NCBI GenBank assembly: GCA_035048815.1
Contig: JAUCBN010000036.1
Span: 3,978,001 to 4,042,000, forward strand
Source of the DNA: Abelmoschus esculentus
Lineage: Eukaryota > Streptophyta > Magnoliopsida > Malvales > Malvaceae
DNA length: 64,000 bases
Direction: 5' to 3'
In this document: piece by piece, positions 46,161 to 57,753 of the stretch
Position numbering within the stretch: the stretch's first letter is position 1
Layout: every line of letters starts with the position of its first letter
Position numbers and translations under genes: made by a program
Notes under the pieces: generated by a model
Told to the model about the DNA's origin: nothing
The model's input: the letters and a program-made list of their open reading frames with translations, nothing else
Databases searched by the model: none

Positions 46161-49100
46161 ATTTGTCAACTTGTTTCGAATAAAAATGGAAGTAAGAGAA
46201 AGAGATGAGTTCAGGGTGTGAGCCCTGCCATTAAAGAGAAAACAGTAGAAAGCATGAGCTCTGGTTTGGGATTGGGAGAGAAGAAAATGATAGACAAAGC
46301 TTGGGTGTTGATGTTTTCTATTGGCGTTGGGTACTGAAAGAAAGAGAAAGATGAGAGTAAAAAGAGGACTTGGCGCAGTGAGAATGCTCTTATCAAAGTG
46401 GGAAGTGAAAACAGCTGTTGGCTCACAAGCACATGCTATGTAACACTTCTCTTCCTCTATTCCATCAATTATTTAATTAATTATAAAATAAATTATATAA
46501 ATAATCATTTAATTTTATTCTTAAATTTATATTTTTATTAAAATTTTAAAACGTTCGATCTATTTATAGAATTAAAATATTAAACGTTTTTAATACTTAT
46601 TTTTTGCAATCATCATCGTTGTTTGATACGAATTTCACTAATCGTTTTATTTTGCTTCTTTAAATTTAAATTTGATCTTTATTTCACCCAAAAAAATTCA
46701 AAATTTATAAATTAAGTAAAAATCTTTTATTTTTTTTCTCTCATCAATCTTTCCCCTATATTATCAAGGTCATTTCTCAATATATTACCTCCTTTCGTCA
46801 AAAATATAAAAAAAATAATAAAATATTTATTATCTAAATTTCAGTGAATGAATCGAATATTTTAAATTTTAATAACCATAATAAAATCTAAAGTAAAGTT
46901 CAGCAATAATTTAAATAATTTATTCTTAATTGTTTGATTAGTATCTAACTTCTAAATCAAACCTCAATTAATTATTGATTTAAATAATGATTATAATAAT
47001 ATGTTTGTCTCTTTAGATTGGTGATTAAGTGCTTCACATTAGGGTTTTGATCGATCCTTAATCCCCCATTTAAATAAATTTTCTTTTTGTTTCACTCCCT
47101 TTTTATGTTTGTTTCTTTATATACATAAATAAACCAGTCTTGATTTGGGTAATTTTGTTAGTTTTATATTGTGTTTGAGAATACAACACCAATGAACAAA
47201 AATATTTGAAAATCAATTGAAACAAATACAGATAATTTCACAAATATTTTAAATAATGTATCAAATACATTTATAAATTATTTATTGAATATATTATCAA
47301 TTAATTATATGTTACTAATTGACCATTAATTTATCCGTCAGGATGAAAAGATAGATTTTTTTAAATAATATCAGTGGTTTGAATCCTGATATTATAAATA
47401 TAAAAAATTAGGTTAAGAAAGTAATCTTCATATTAAATCTTTGTAAAGTATTTGATTTAAATTAATCAATCAATAATTCAAATATCAATAGTTAAACAAA
47501 AAATTAAGGGTTAACTGCACCACATATCACTTATTTATGACCTCCAACTTGAAAATACTACTAAACTCTGAACAATATATTAAAACTCTAAATCATAATC
47601 TCTAAACTTTAAATTGTAGAGTTCAATTTTATAGTTTAAGATTTATGATTTTTTATATTATTTATAGTATAAATATATTATTTTGAGAATGATTTTAATT
47701 TCTTTTAAATATTATAATTTTATATATAAATAATATAGATAATTAAATTTATATTTTATAAAATAAACATCACCTATTTTTTCCGGTTATTACGTTGCAA
47801 AGGCTTAGTCTTTTGGTTTGATTTTTCTATATTCAATTTTCATTTGTTATTTTATACATTATATTGATCAATAATGACTGTTTAATTAATTATATTATAA
47901 CCATTGATTTAATATTAAATGAATATTCATTGTCTATTTAAGCAAATGAGTGGATAAAAATAGAATCGAAAGGAACACGACACGTGCGCCAACACGCGCA
48001 TGCAATTATTTGTAGGGACCCACATTAATGGCTAAAAGGACCATCAGTTTGCGTTTGTTGGAATGTATTGAAATCATTAGATTCATATATGTATTGCTTG
48101 AGATTATTAACTTGAAATTTTAAATATAAAAAATAAAAAAATTAATTATTAATATTATCTTTAAAATCTTATAATCTAAATAAAAAATTTAAATTTTAAA
48201 TTAAATTTTTACACAAACATATATAAATATCTTTTAATTTTATATTTTAATTTATATCAATTAAAGATAATTTTGTAAATAACTAATAAAGATTTAGTGC
48301 AATAATAAAATATTATGTTTTTTAAAAAAATGAGTTTGAATTTGAGAGATAATATTATTAGAAGAGATATGTACAAGAAAATGGTGAAAATTTTCAATTT
48401 TTATCAAAGTAGAAAAATATTGGGTTAGATTATTCAAATGGAATTTTTAATTAAATATAGTTTTTTTTTTTAAAATATGGTATTTATATTTTAATTTTAT
48501 TAAATTTGAATTAAAAGAAACAATTTTAAATAATAACTTTCTCAATATAACTTAAAAAGTTAGATCCTTTTAAACTATTCTTTACTATTTTTTTAAAATT
48601 ATTATTTAAAGTTGAATTCTTTTAAATTTGACTTTGATGATATTATGAAATTTATTTTATTTTAAGAATTAAAATAATAAATATTATATTTTAAAGAAAA
48701 AATAAAAAATTATTAAAATTATTAAAAAATTATTTCTCAAAATATTGTACTATGAATGATAACTTTAAAAAATGATTTCAAAAGAGTTTAGTTTTAAACA
48801 GTGAAATGAACTAGATCGAATAAAATATTAAAATAGATATCAAGAGGTACGACTTTGAATAGTTATTTACAAAGAACACTCTAAAAATATCAAAATATTG
48901 TTCAAAGTCGACACCTCTTAATATCAACTTTAATTTTTTATTTGATTTAATATTTTTATCAAAATTAAATTCTTTTATTATCATCCTTAAAAAAATCCTA
49001 AAACTATATTTATAAAATTTCTTTCTATTTAAATGATTAATTGATCGAAAGAGTTTAGAGAAAGAAAAATAAAAGATAAAGTTTAGTATGATAATGAATT

Positions 49101-49566
49101 TTGTTTTTATTTTCTTGAAGTTAGAGAAATGGTGGGGAAAAGACAGTGGGTCTCACCCTGTCTTGGGCCTGTCTTTGTTATCAAAATAGAAGGTGGGAAA
49201 AGGGAAAAGATGAGAAGGAAAATCTTATGAAGGAGAGAGGGACACTACCAGGATTCCTATAAATACAATAATCAAGAAATATTAAAAAAAAAAAGGAAAG
49301 TAAAATTGATAATTTATTTTAAAATAAATTTTAGAATCTAAGGAAAAATTATTATTAGAATTTTAGGTTAATTTTTGTGGTGTACTTGATAAAATATCAT
49401 ATATATTTTAAAAATAAAAAAAAACATTACTCATATATAATGTTTACTCTCAAATCATTATTTATAAATGGTGTTTTTTTTTAACTTTTATTATAGTTGT
49501 TGGTTTAGATTTTAAAATAAATTTAAATATCTTATTTTTTAAAATAAAATCTTTAAATATTTTATA
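46161..49566. other. BRI1 upstream region and AT-rich intergenic DNA
   Basis: About 46161-46440 is the probable BRI1 leader. The rest is AT-rich. At 47980-48005 there is a short GC-rich patch with CACGTGCG (G-box core). About 48843-48920 holds an imperfect inverted repeat (AAGAGGTACGACTTTGAA and TTCAAAGTCGACACCTCTT). About 49130-49265 is less AT-rich and ends in CCTATAAATACA, but no gene follows. Confidence 0.4.
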
Positions 49567-49991
49567 TAAGGGTGATAATGAGTCAAGTCGAATCCGAGCC
49601 TGGTCAGGTTCGACGAGCTCAGCTCAAGCTTGAAACTTGTCAGGTTCGACTTGGCTCAAAATAGATAATTTTGTTATATTTTTCTATAAAAGATGAGATT
49701 TCATTAAAAACTCTTTTCATAACCAACAACGAAAAAAAAATTTAATATTGAGAAAGAGAAAAAAAATTCTTTTGCTAAAGAAACTACTTTTAATGTATAT
49801 GTAACACATGTATATATAATATAATTATTCTGAACATGTTACGAGCTTTTTGAGCCGAACTTGAGTAAACTCGATTTGGCTCGCTAAGGTCTCGAGTCGA
49901 ACTCGAGTTTAAATCAAACTCACTTAAATCGAATTTTAACCGAACCTAACCCAAATAACTTGCGAGCTGATCAAACTCATTATCACCCATA
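49567..49991. mobile_element. hAT-type MITE (425 bp)
   Basis: The inverted termini are TAAGGGTGATAATGAG and TATGGGTGATAATGAG. The flanks ATTTTATA and ATTCTATA form an 8-bp target duplication with one mismatch. The ends contain GAGTCAAGTCGAA / TCGAGTCGAACTCGAG words like the element at 33601. It is non-coding. Confidence 0.8.
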
Positions 49992-50775
49992 ATTCTATAT
50001 ATCGGACTAAACTAAAGAAGTTTGTATTTCCCAGTTCTAGGCCTCGTTTTCAATCAAGGCCCAATTTCATTAAAACGGCATTCTTTTCCTCCGGGTTTAG
50101 AAGAGGCGTTACCAGACCACACCATTCCTGCAACTGCGATGACCATAACTAGAATTACGTGTAGATTTGCCTTTTTGCCTAAATTGCAGGCAGGCAGCTT
50201 TAGCTACTGGGCTAGTGCGGCCGGTGAGGGTGATCAGTGTAAGTGAAGGAAAGGGTTTGGGGTTTGTGGATTGAATATCAAGTATGATTTAGAGTTTTAT
50301 TATGGATTTTAAATTATAATAAAGTATAATTTTATTTTATTATATTTAATAATGATGAAATATATTAAAATATTAATAAAATAATATTAAACAATATAAA
50401 AATTAAATAATTAATTATTTTAATATTTTAATGATTAAAATATGTCTTGTAATTTACCCTAAAAATAAATGAAACCGAAGAAAAGCCGGCCATTGCCCAT
50501 AAAGGCCCATGAGACTATTGGGAGACAGCCTCAAATATATACGTTCGTATCATCGCATACTTAATTCCTAAATCATAATCGTCTCTTTCTTTCAAACTTC
50601 AAACCTCCGCAAATTTTCCCTCACCCTAATCGACAATTCTTCTTTTCTTCTTCTTCTCGCATTCATGTAAATCTGCATCAATTCTGTTTTCCTTTTGAAA
50701 AGATAAAAACCTCCTCCTTTCTATCTCTCGTATCGTTTTTATTTATTTATTTATTTATTATCAATATAAATAATT
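49992..50775. other. Upstream region of the 50.8-kb gene
   Basis: About 50030-50260 is an unexplained patch of normal GC without codon support in either strand. About 50560-50775 is the likely leader and contains TTCTTCTTCTTCT and a (TTTA)5 run just before the ATG. Confidence 0.4.
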
Positions 50776-52611
50776 ATGACGAAGAAGAGAAAATCCGACG
50801 CTACGCGCCTTGACGAGGTTGATCGCACCATGTACACCAGTTTTTCCAGCGCCGCCAACTCCCTCTCCCATCTCTATACTCAGGCCATGAGCCACCAACG
50901 CCTTTCCTTTCAGGCCGGTGAACGTCACGCGCTGGTCTGTTTCATTCCCCCCTGCTTTTTTCCTTAATAATATTTTATTCCTGGTTCAATGAATCCTATA
51001 ATCTTTTATGCGTTATTGAATCTTATAATTGTTTTTATGTGTTATTGAATTCTATATTTGATGTTATGATAATCAAGCACCAAATCAAGTCGTTTTAGTT
51101 TCAATGTTATAGCCTAAATAAAATATGAAATAGGCATAATTTGAATTTCACGTGCAAGGATTATTATGTTTCAAGTGTTGTTATATATCTTAATGATTTG
51201 ATAATTTGTAATTTTATATGAATTTTCTTTTCTAATTTGCTTCTTGTTTGTAATAAACCAGATATTAAAACTTAATTGAAACCGAGTAATTTGCTTCTTG
51301 AGATCTGCCAAGTTGCTAAGGGACAAATCTAATGTAGCTTTAAGTTTAAATAAACGAGACTGCTGTAGCACATTTGCTTTTAGTTTAAAGTTATATTCAA
51401 TGGTGTATGGAACTTATTTTCATTGTGTATTAACTTCCTGTCTGACAGTATAAATCCACATTTTTCTTCCTAGGAAAAACTCTATCAATGGATTCTGAGG
51501 CAGCAAGAAGAAGGGTCGAGGGCAACGACTGTCGATATAGTTGCTTATTTGCAGGTTTGTTTTTGTCATCTCTTGCTTTCTTTACTAGCTAACTAGCTAT
51601 TTTTCCTCTGTTGTTCTCTTATGCTTTAATTTGAATTTTGCAACTGAATTGAATATCTATGCCAAGTCAAGTGTCATTTGAAAATTGAAATGCTTTCTTA
51701 AAGCCTAGAATCATATTATTGGTATACTAATTTAAATAATTTGATGGTCATACTTTTCCATATGTTTCTAGTTCTTTTTCCCCTTGTTCAAAGGACTATA
51801 GAATTGAAGGTTTCCTAAGTTAGCTTATAAATGCAGTGTTGGTTTATTTTGCCGAGTTAGCTTATTATAGTATTGATGACCTTACTATTCCATATGTATG
51901 GATGATTCTGTATGAAAAGTGCTGTTACAAAAAGAATGGAGAGACTTGGTGGTGGAGATATTAAAGGAGGAAACATCATATGGCAATGGATTAAAAATGA
52001 ATTTCTGAAGAACTACTTTCTCATTACAGATTTATGATTTGTTCCTATGGACTTGTTCAACATGCATCATTTTGTCCATGAGCTTTCTCCTTTGAACAAA
52101 TTATTTGCTTCATCTGCATTTTTCAAATGCTGTTGAATATATCGATCTACCTACTCTTGTTTCAATGAGATTATGCTTTAAAATTTTCTCTTCTCTTCTT
52201 TTGTAGAATGAGATTGAATATGGAGGAGAGGAGCCGCCAATGTCCCCTAGGCTGCCGTTGCAGCACCCGGTTCCCCAAAATCCAACACAGTTGAACAGTT
52301 TAAGTGCCCCTGTTTCTTCCAATCCATTCTCATCGGCAATTGCTGGGCAAGGAGTTCGGTCTGTTGATAACCAAGTTAAGAATTCAGTTTTCTCGAATGC
52401 CCTCTCAAGCCCCGTTCGCCGGAGTCTTCAGCACTACCACATGGCGGTGCAGGGCAGTTTTAATTCGAACAGTGTTATATCTTCACAAAACGGACAACGG
52501 AATCACGAGAGCAACTCCCCTCACCAACCAAATAGGGATGCCAATTCCCCCAGCTCTAATGACTGCATGGACATGCATTCCGATAGTCCTACACATGGTT
52601 TTCCTTATTAA
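50776..52611 (+). CDS. Plant-conserved protein of unknown function
   Basis: Three exons, 50776-50934, 51474-51554 and 52207-52611, join in phase 0 to 214 residues. The N-terminus MTKKRKSDATRLDEVDRTMY is basic and could direct nuclear entry. It is followed by a helical stretch (FSSAANSLSHLYTQAMSHQR, ERHALEKLYQWILRQQEEG, TTVDIVAYLQNEIEYGGEE). The second half is Pro/Ser/Asn/Gln-rich, apparently disordered, with the short conserved-looking block SVFSNALSSPVRRSLQHYH and an end rich in Asp, Met and His. I recall similar proteins across land plants but no established role. The helical part followed by a disordered tail would suit a transcription-related adaptor; that is a guess. No frame lesion is present. 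A MITE begins 47 bp after the stop. Confidence 0.85.
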
Positions 52612-52658
52612 ATTTGTTTGGTCAGTTATTGTTCCCAAGGTTTAACTCCCTACCTTTC

Positions 52659-52859
52659 GAGAAATTATATCATAGGTCAGTCCCACCACGTCATCCATGG
52701 GACCGACCAATGATAATCATCCACCTCATTATTTTTTAATTTTTAAAATGAAGATTCACTTGGGAAAAAAATATGACATGGAAAAATTGATGAAGTGAGT
52801 AATTATCATTGGTCGGTCTCATGGACACGTGGTGGGACTGACCCATGATATAATTTTTC
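52659..52859. mobile_element. Mutator-like MITE, copy 2 (201 bp)
   Basis: Same family as 11447-11645: termini GAGAAATTATATCATAGG and, inverted, GAAAAATTATATCATGGG, then CAGTCCCACCACGT and GACCGACCAATGATAAT. It is flanked by a perfect 9-bp duplication CTACCTTTC (52650-52658 and 52860-52868). It lies just downstream of a stop codon and so probably within a 3' UTR, where the transcript would form a long hairpin. Confidence 0.88.
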
Positions 52860-52868
52860 CTACCTTTC

Positions 52869-55800
52869 CGTTTGGGCCCAAGGCTTTTGTTTAGGTTGAT
52901 TCTTTTTCTTCATGATTTTGAGTGCTTTATGTGACATATGAGTTAATATTTATGCATTGATAATCATTAGTTTGCTTGCTGTTAATAAATTAAATAGTAT
53001 TAAATGGTAATAAATTATTTATATTTGTTTTCAAGGTTTTTATATTAACAAAAGTGCCGTGAGGAATAATTTTAATGAAAAAGAAAATATTATTTGATTT
53101 GAATAATGTATTTATATTTATAATTTAAGAAGATTTTTAATAAGATTAATAACTTTTTTGTATGATTATCTTATTATTAAAATTATATTCTTATCAAAAC
53201 AATTTTTTTAATGTTATTTTTTAATTGTGAATACATTTTTGGTGCAAATTGTTTTCATTATTTTATTTTAGGAATAATAGCACAAATGTCCTCTATACTT
53301 TGTAAAATTTATCAATGTAGTGCCTAATGTTTGTAAACATTCAATGCACCCCTGCATTTTACTTTTAATTTCTAAACTGTCACTTAAGACTAATAATGTT
53401 AAATGATGATGTGGCATGGACATAAACATATTTTTGCAGTTACAATTAGTGGCGTAAACGAGTTGAGTTGAGTTTGAGTAGTGGTAAGTTTGGTTCGACT
53501 CGTTAAGATTTTGAGTCGAGTTTGAGTTTGAGTAATTTTAAACGAGTCTGAAATATCTGAGCTCGGCTCAGCTCGTTAAGAACTCGAGTCAAGTTCGAGA
53601 TTTTTTCGAGCCTAATCAAGCTATGTATTGACCGATCTTTGACGGTGTTAGACTCGAACTCTTATCTCATGTCTCATTTAAAGCCTAATGGAGAAAAAAA
53701 AACTTTGATATACAAGTTGTATAAACTCAAACATGTTAATTTTAGATTTTAATATTTTAATTTAAGGTTTAAGACTATTTTTAAGATTTAGATTTTAGGG
53801 TTTTAAAACTTATGTTAATTTAGGATTTAAGACTTAATATTTGATTTCAAGAGTTTTTCAGATGTTTTTAGAAGAATAGAAGAAAAAAAAAACGCTTCAT
53901 ATTGGTGGCAGTTATTGATCGATTGGTGAGAAGAATCCTGGGCGACGATGATGACGGCAACGACAACGACAAGAGTTTGAGATAAACTTTAGTTTATGTT
54001 ATTCTTTTTTACATGTAAAAGAAAAGAGAAATTATTTCTACCCCCCTTAATCTAAATTTTATTTACCCTACCTCACATTTATAGTCAATCTATTATCTAT
54101 CCTTATAATCATATAGGTAGTATTACCCACAATTTTTTTAATTTTTTTTAAATTTTTTTTATGGATTAAAATAACTTATCCTTCACCTACAACAATGTTT
54201 AGTAGTAAACATTCATGTACTTTCCTTAAAATTTATGATATGATCAGGGTCAAAATTAAAATTTTTTTATAAAATAAATTAAATGTTATGAATATATTTA
54301 TTCATGGTGGATATCCATATATTAAGTTAAAGTTTAATGGGCTTTATTATTAGGGTTTAATATCCATTGGAATTATGGTTTCTATCTTATGCCTATAAAT
54401 ATAGATTTTTGGCCAAAGCTTTATACACAATCTACTTTGAGAATATAATAAAATCTCTCTCTTTTATCTCTTATCTTTATTCTCTTATTTTATTTTTATT
54501 CTTTACTTTATTCACAACACTAAAAATGTATATTTAAAAATTTAAATTCATAAAAACTAAAAATGATTGCTTTTTAAAAAAATAATATATTTCAAAAAGT
54601 TAGATTCAAAAAAACTAAAAATGATTGTTAAAAAAATATTTATCCGAACTACTCTACTCGTTGGCATGCCTATCCAATTAAAAATTACCCGATATTTATA
54701 ATAAAATATTTGTTTTTTTCGGGCCGGGTACCGTCCCATATTTTTTCGAAAAGTTGGCCCGGGTTAGGGCCAAAATTTTTTAGAATCCTTAACTTCTTTT
54801 TATACTTGTATTATAAACTTTTAAGTTTTGATTTTTTCATAAATATTTATATTAATTTATCAACATGAGATTTGAAAGAAAAATTGATGATCAAGAATAA
54901 TGTATTCTTTTATCAAGAAACTTTAATATATATATATATTCAAATATTTATCTTTAAAATCAATCTCAAATCAATATTTTTATGTTCTAAATATATATAA
55001 TATAATAAAATTTTATGTGTTTCCTATATATTTTTTTAAAAATAAATTTTAAAAAATATATAAAAAGTAAACCTGTACCCAAAACCAAAATTTTACGAAT
55101 ATTCAATTTACGGATACCTGATTTTTATATGCCAGGTCGTGACCGTTATTTTAATATCCAAAAATTTTAGATACTTAATATTTCAGATATTCGAAATCTC
55201 GAATACCCAAATATAAACACTCCTAGTTTTAAGAGGTCTTTATCCTTAAAGAACAATCCTTTCCATTAACTCTGATGAGATGTGTGAACTCTCTGTATTT
55301 ACTGCTTGGTCTCATAGTCAGACCCTCCGACCATAAAACATAATTAGAAGCATCATCTATTGTCAATGATTCTTCCAGTCATTTTATGTGATTTTTGTGT
55401 CTAATCATGCCAGATTCTGCTCCACATGGCTGGACCACAGGAACTTGGATTCAATAAGCATCAGGGGCAGAAAAACAAATATGGCCCATTGCCCACTAAC
55501 AAGGATACAAAGGTAAGTAAGGCTTAATTCAAAATATTAATATAGGAATTTGGGATAAACTCTATAAATAGCAATTCAACTTTTAGAGTACTTGTATTAG
55601 GCTCATTAATTTTTAAAATTTATTATATTAATAAAATTTTAATTTATTTTTATTTATTAACTATCGTTAGATGACGTTGATGTGTGCAAATCATTGCTCG
55701 TTAAATTTATCAAAACTTTTATTTTGTTTTTATAAATATAAATCAAATCTGACGGTACTATTAAAGTTTAATATAGACATAAAAATTTAAAAGATAAATA

Positions 55801-56780
55801 AATGATTATATCATGATCAAATTAGAGAAAATACTTTAAAAATTTTAAGTTTTTAACTTTCAAATATATATTTTTTTTATAAAAAATGAAAACCGAAGAC
55901 TTTTTTCTTCTCTACATTTTATACGTAATGTAATAATAAAAGAAAATGAAAGACTTTAACAAAAAAAAAGGAAACTTTCGTTATTATAATTTAATTTTTT
56001 AGTAATACAAATTATATTAAAATTTGAAATTAAAATTTTATGGGTGAATTATCTAATAATTCATTGAATTTTTACAAGTGTTTAAACCTTTTTAAACTTA
56101 ATTTTTTAAGATGGCTGCTAAAAAATCATAAAATTATTTATAAAAAATAACGAATTACTCACAGACTTATTGAATTGAGTTAAATTTTATTTAGAGACAT
56201 ACCTAGAATTTTTATAAGGCTACAAACTATAAAAAAGTACTAAAAATACATGAGTACAAAATTATAAGAGTTTAAAACGTACGAAATTAAATTATTAATA
56301 AAATATAAAAAAATATATAAAATATAAAAATTTAAAATCTTAAATTAAATTAATTTAAATTAAATAATAATAATAAATTTTAAATCAGATCGAATTTAAA
56401 TTATTTATAAGCCGCTCAATAAATACTCTTAAACTGATTTAATCACTGCCTTTTTTTCAAAAGAAAATCTACAGTGTTTGACTTGGGTCCACCAAGAAAT
56501 GCAAATATTTTATTATTATTATTATTATTATTATTTTTCTTTGAGGTCAACTAAGTTGAAGCTATTTAAGATCTTATCATAATTTTGTCCTAATCTTTTT
56601 ACTTTCTATCTGATTCATTACTGTCTTTGTCCCATGATTGACTGTGTCATAATGTTTATTTCCTGTCGTATGGAATGTAGTGCCGACTCACAGACACTGC
56701 ACATGAACAGCAGTCCTGAGCAGACTCAACCATTTTTGTCATCTCTTGGTGTTGGATTATTACCTAACGAAGAGGTTCTT
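52869..56780. other. Intergenic region with transposon remnants and two orphan exon-like islands
   Basis: About 53450-53640 begins TAGTGGCGTAAACGAGTTGAG and resembles one end of a hAT MITE. About 54640-55230 is flanked by GGGCCGGGTACC and AAATATAAACACTCCTA words, another likely hAT remnant. Two blocks of normal composition look like exons: about 55414-55513 (AG before, GTAAGT after) and about 56680-56776 (AG before, GT after). A (TTA)n run lies at about 56508-56536. No full gene is supported. Confidence 0.4.
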
Positions 56781-57753
56781 TCACTTAGGGAGGGTTTAGG
56801 GTTTGAATAATATTCGTATAATAAATATTCACATAAAAATATTATAATAAATATTCACTTAGGGTTTAGGGTTTAGGGTTAAATTATATTCATATAATAA
56901 ATATTCACATAAAAATATTTGAATAATAAATATTTAAATAAAATATTCAAATCAAAAGATTCGAATAAAATATATACGAATAAAAATATTCGCATAAAAA
57001 GATATTGGAATAAAAATAATCATATAATAAATATTTGAATAAAAATACTCGAATAAAAATATTCGAATAAAAAATATACGAATAAAAATATTCGTATACT
57101 AAATATTCAAATAAAAGTATTCTTATAATAAATATTAGAATAAAAATATGCGTATAATAAATATTTGAATAAAAATATTCGAATAAAAATATTCGTACAA
57201 TAAATATTCGAATAAAAATATTCATATAATAAATATTGAAATAAAAATATTCGAATAAAAAATATACAAATAAAAATATTCGTATGATAAATATTCGTAT
57301 AATAAATATTCGAATAAAAATATTTGAATAGAAAATATTTGAATAAAAATATTCGTATAATAAATATTCGAATAAAAATATTCATATAATAAATATTAGA
57401 ATAAAAATATTCGAATAAAAAATATACAAATAAAAATATTCGTATAATAAATATTCGAATAAAAATTTTTGAATAAAAATATTCAAATAAAGATATTCAT
57501 ATAATAAATATTCGAATCAAAATATTCATATAATAAATATTCGAATAAAAATATTCGATAAAAAGTATACGAATAAAAATACTTGAATAAAAATATTTGA
57601 ATGAAAAATATACGAATAAAAATATTAATATAATAACTATTCAAATAAAAATACTCAAATAAAAATATTCGAATAAAAATATTCGTATAATAAATATTCA
57701 AATAAAAATATTCGAATAAAAAATATTCAAATAAAAAATATACAAATAAATAT
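56781..57753. repeat. AT-rich minisatellite with telomere-like units at its left edge
   Basis: Roughly 950 bp are built from variants of AATAAATATTCGAATAAAAA. Each CGAATA..TATTCG piece is itself a short palindrome. At 56784-56808 and 56858-56881 the array contains GGGTTTAGGG, with TTAGGGTTTAGGGTTTAGGG at the second site, the plant telomere repeat. The minus-strand frames full of I, F, Y and N are only this repeat translated. Confidence 0.85.

Noticed and set aside
46161..46169. BRI1 start three codons earlier
   Set aside because: The upstream codon is TTG; the first ATG in frame is at 46158-46160 and gives a normal signal peptide.
50022..50246. 74-codon frame before the 50.8-kb gene
   Set aside because: No family resemblance on either strand; only the composition is notable.
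56947..57701. 72-92 codon minus-strand frames rich in I, F, Y and N
   Set aside because: Translation of the AT-rich minisatellite; no stop occurs because of its composition.
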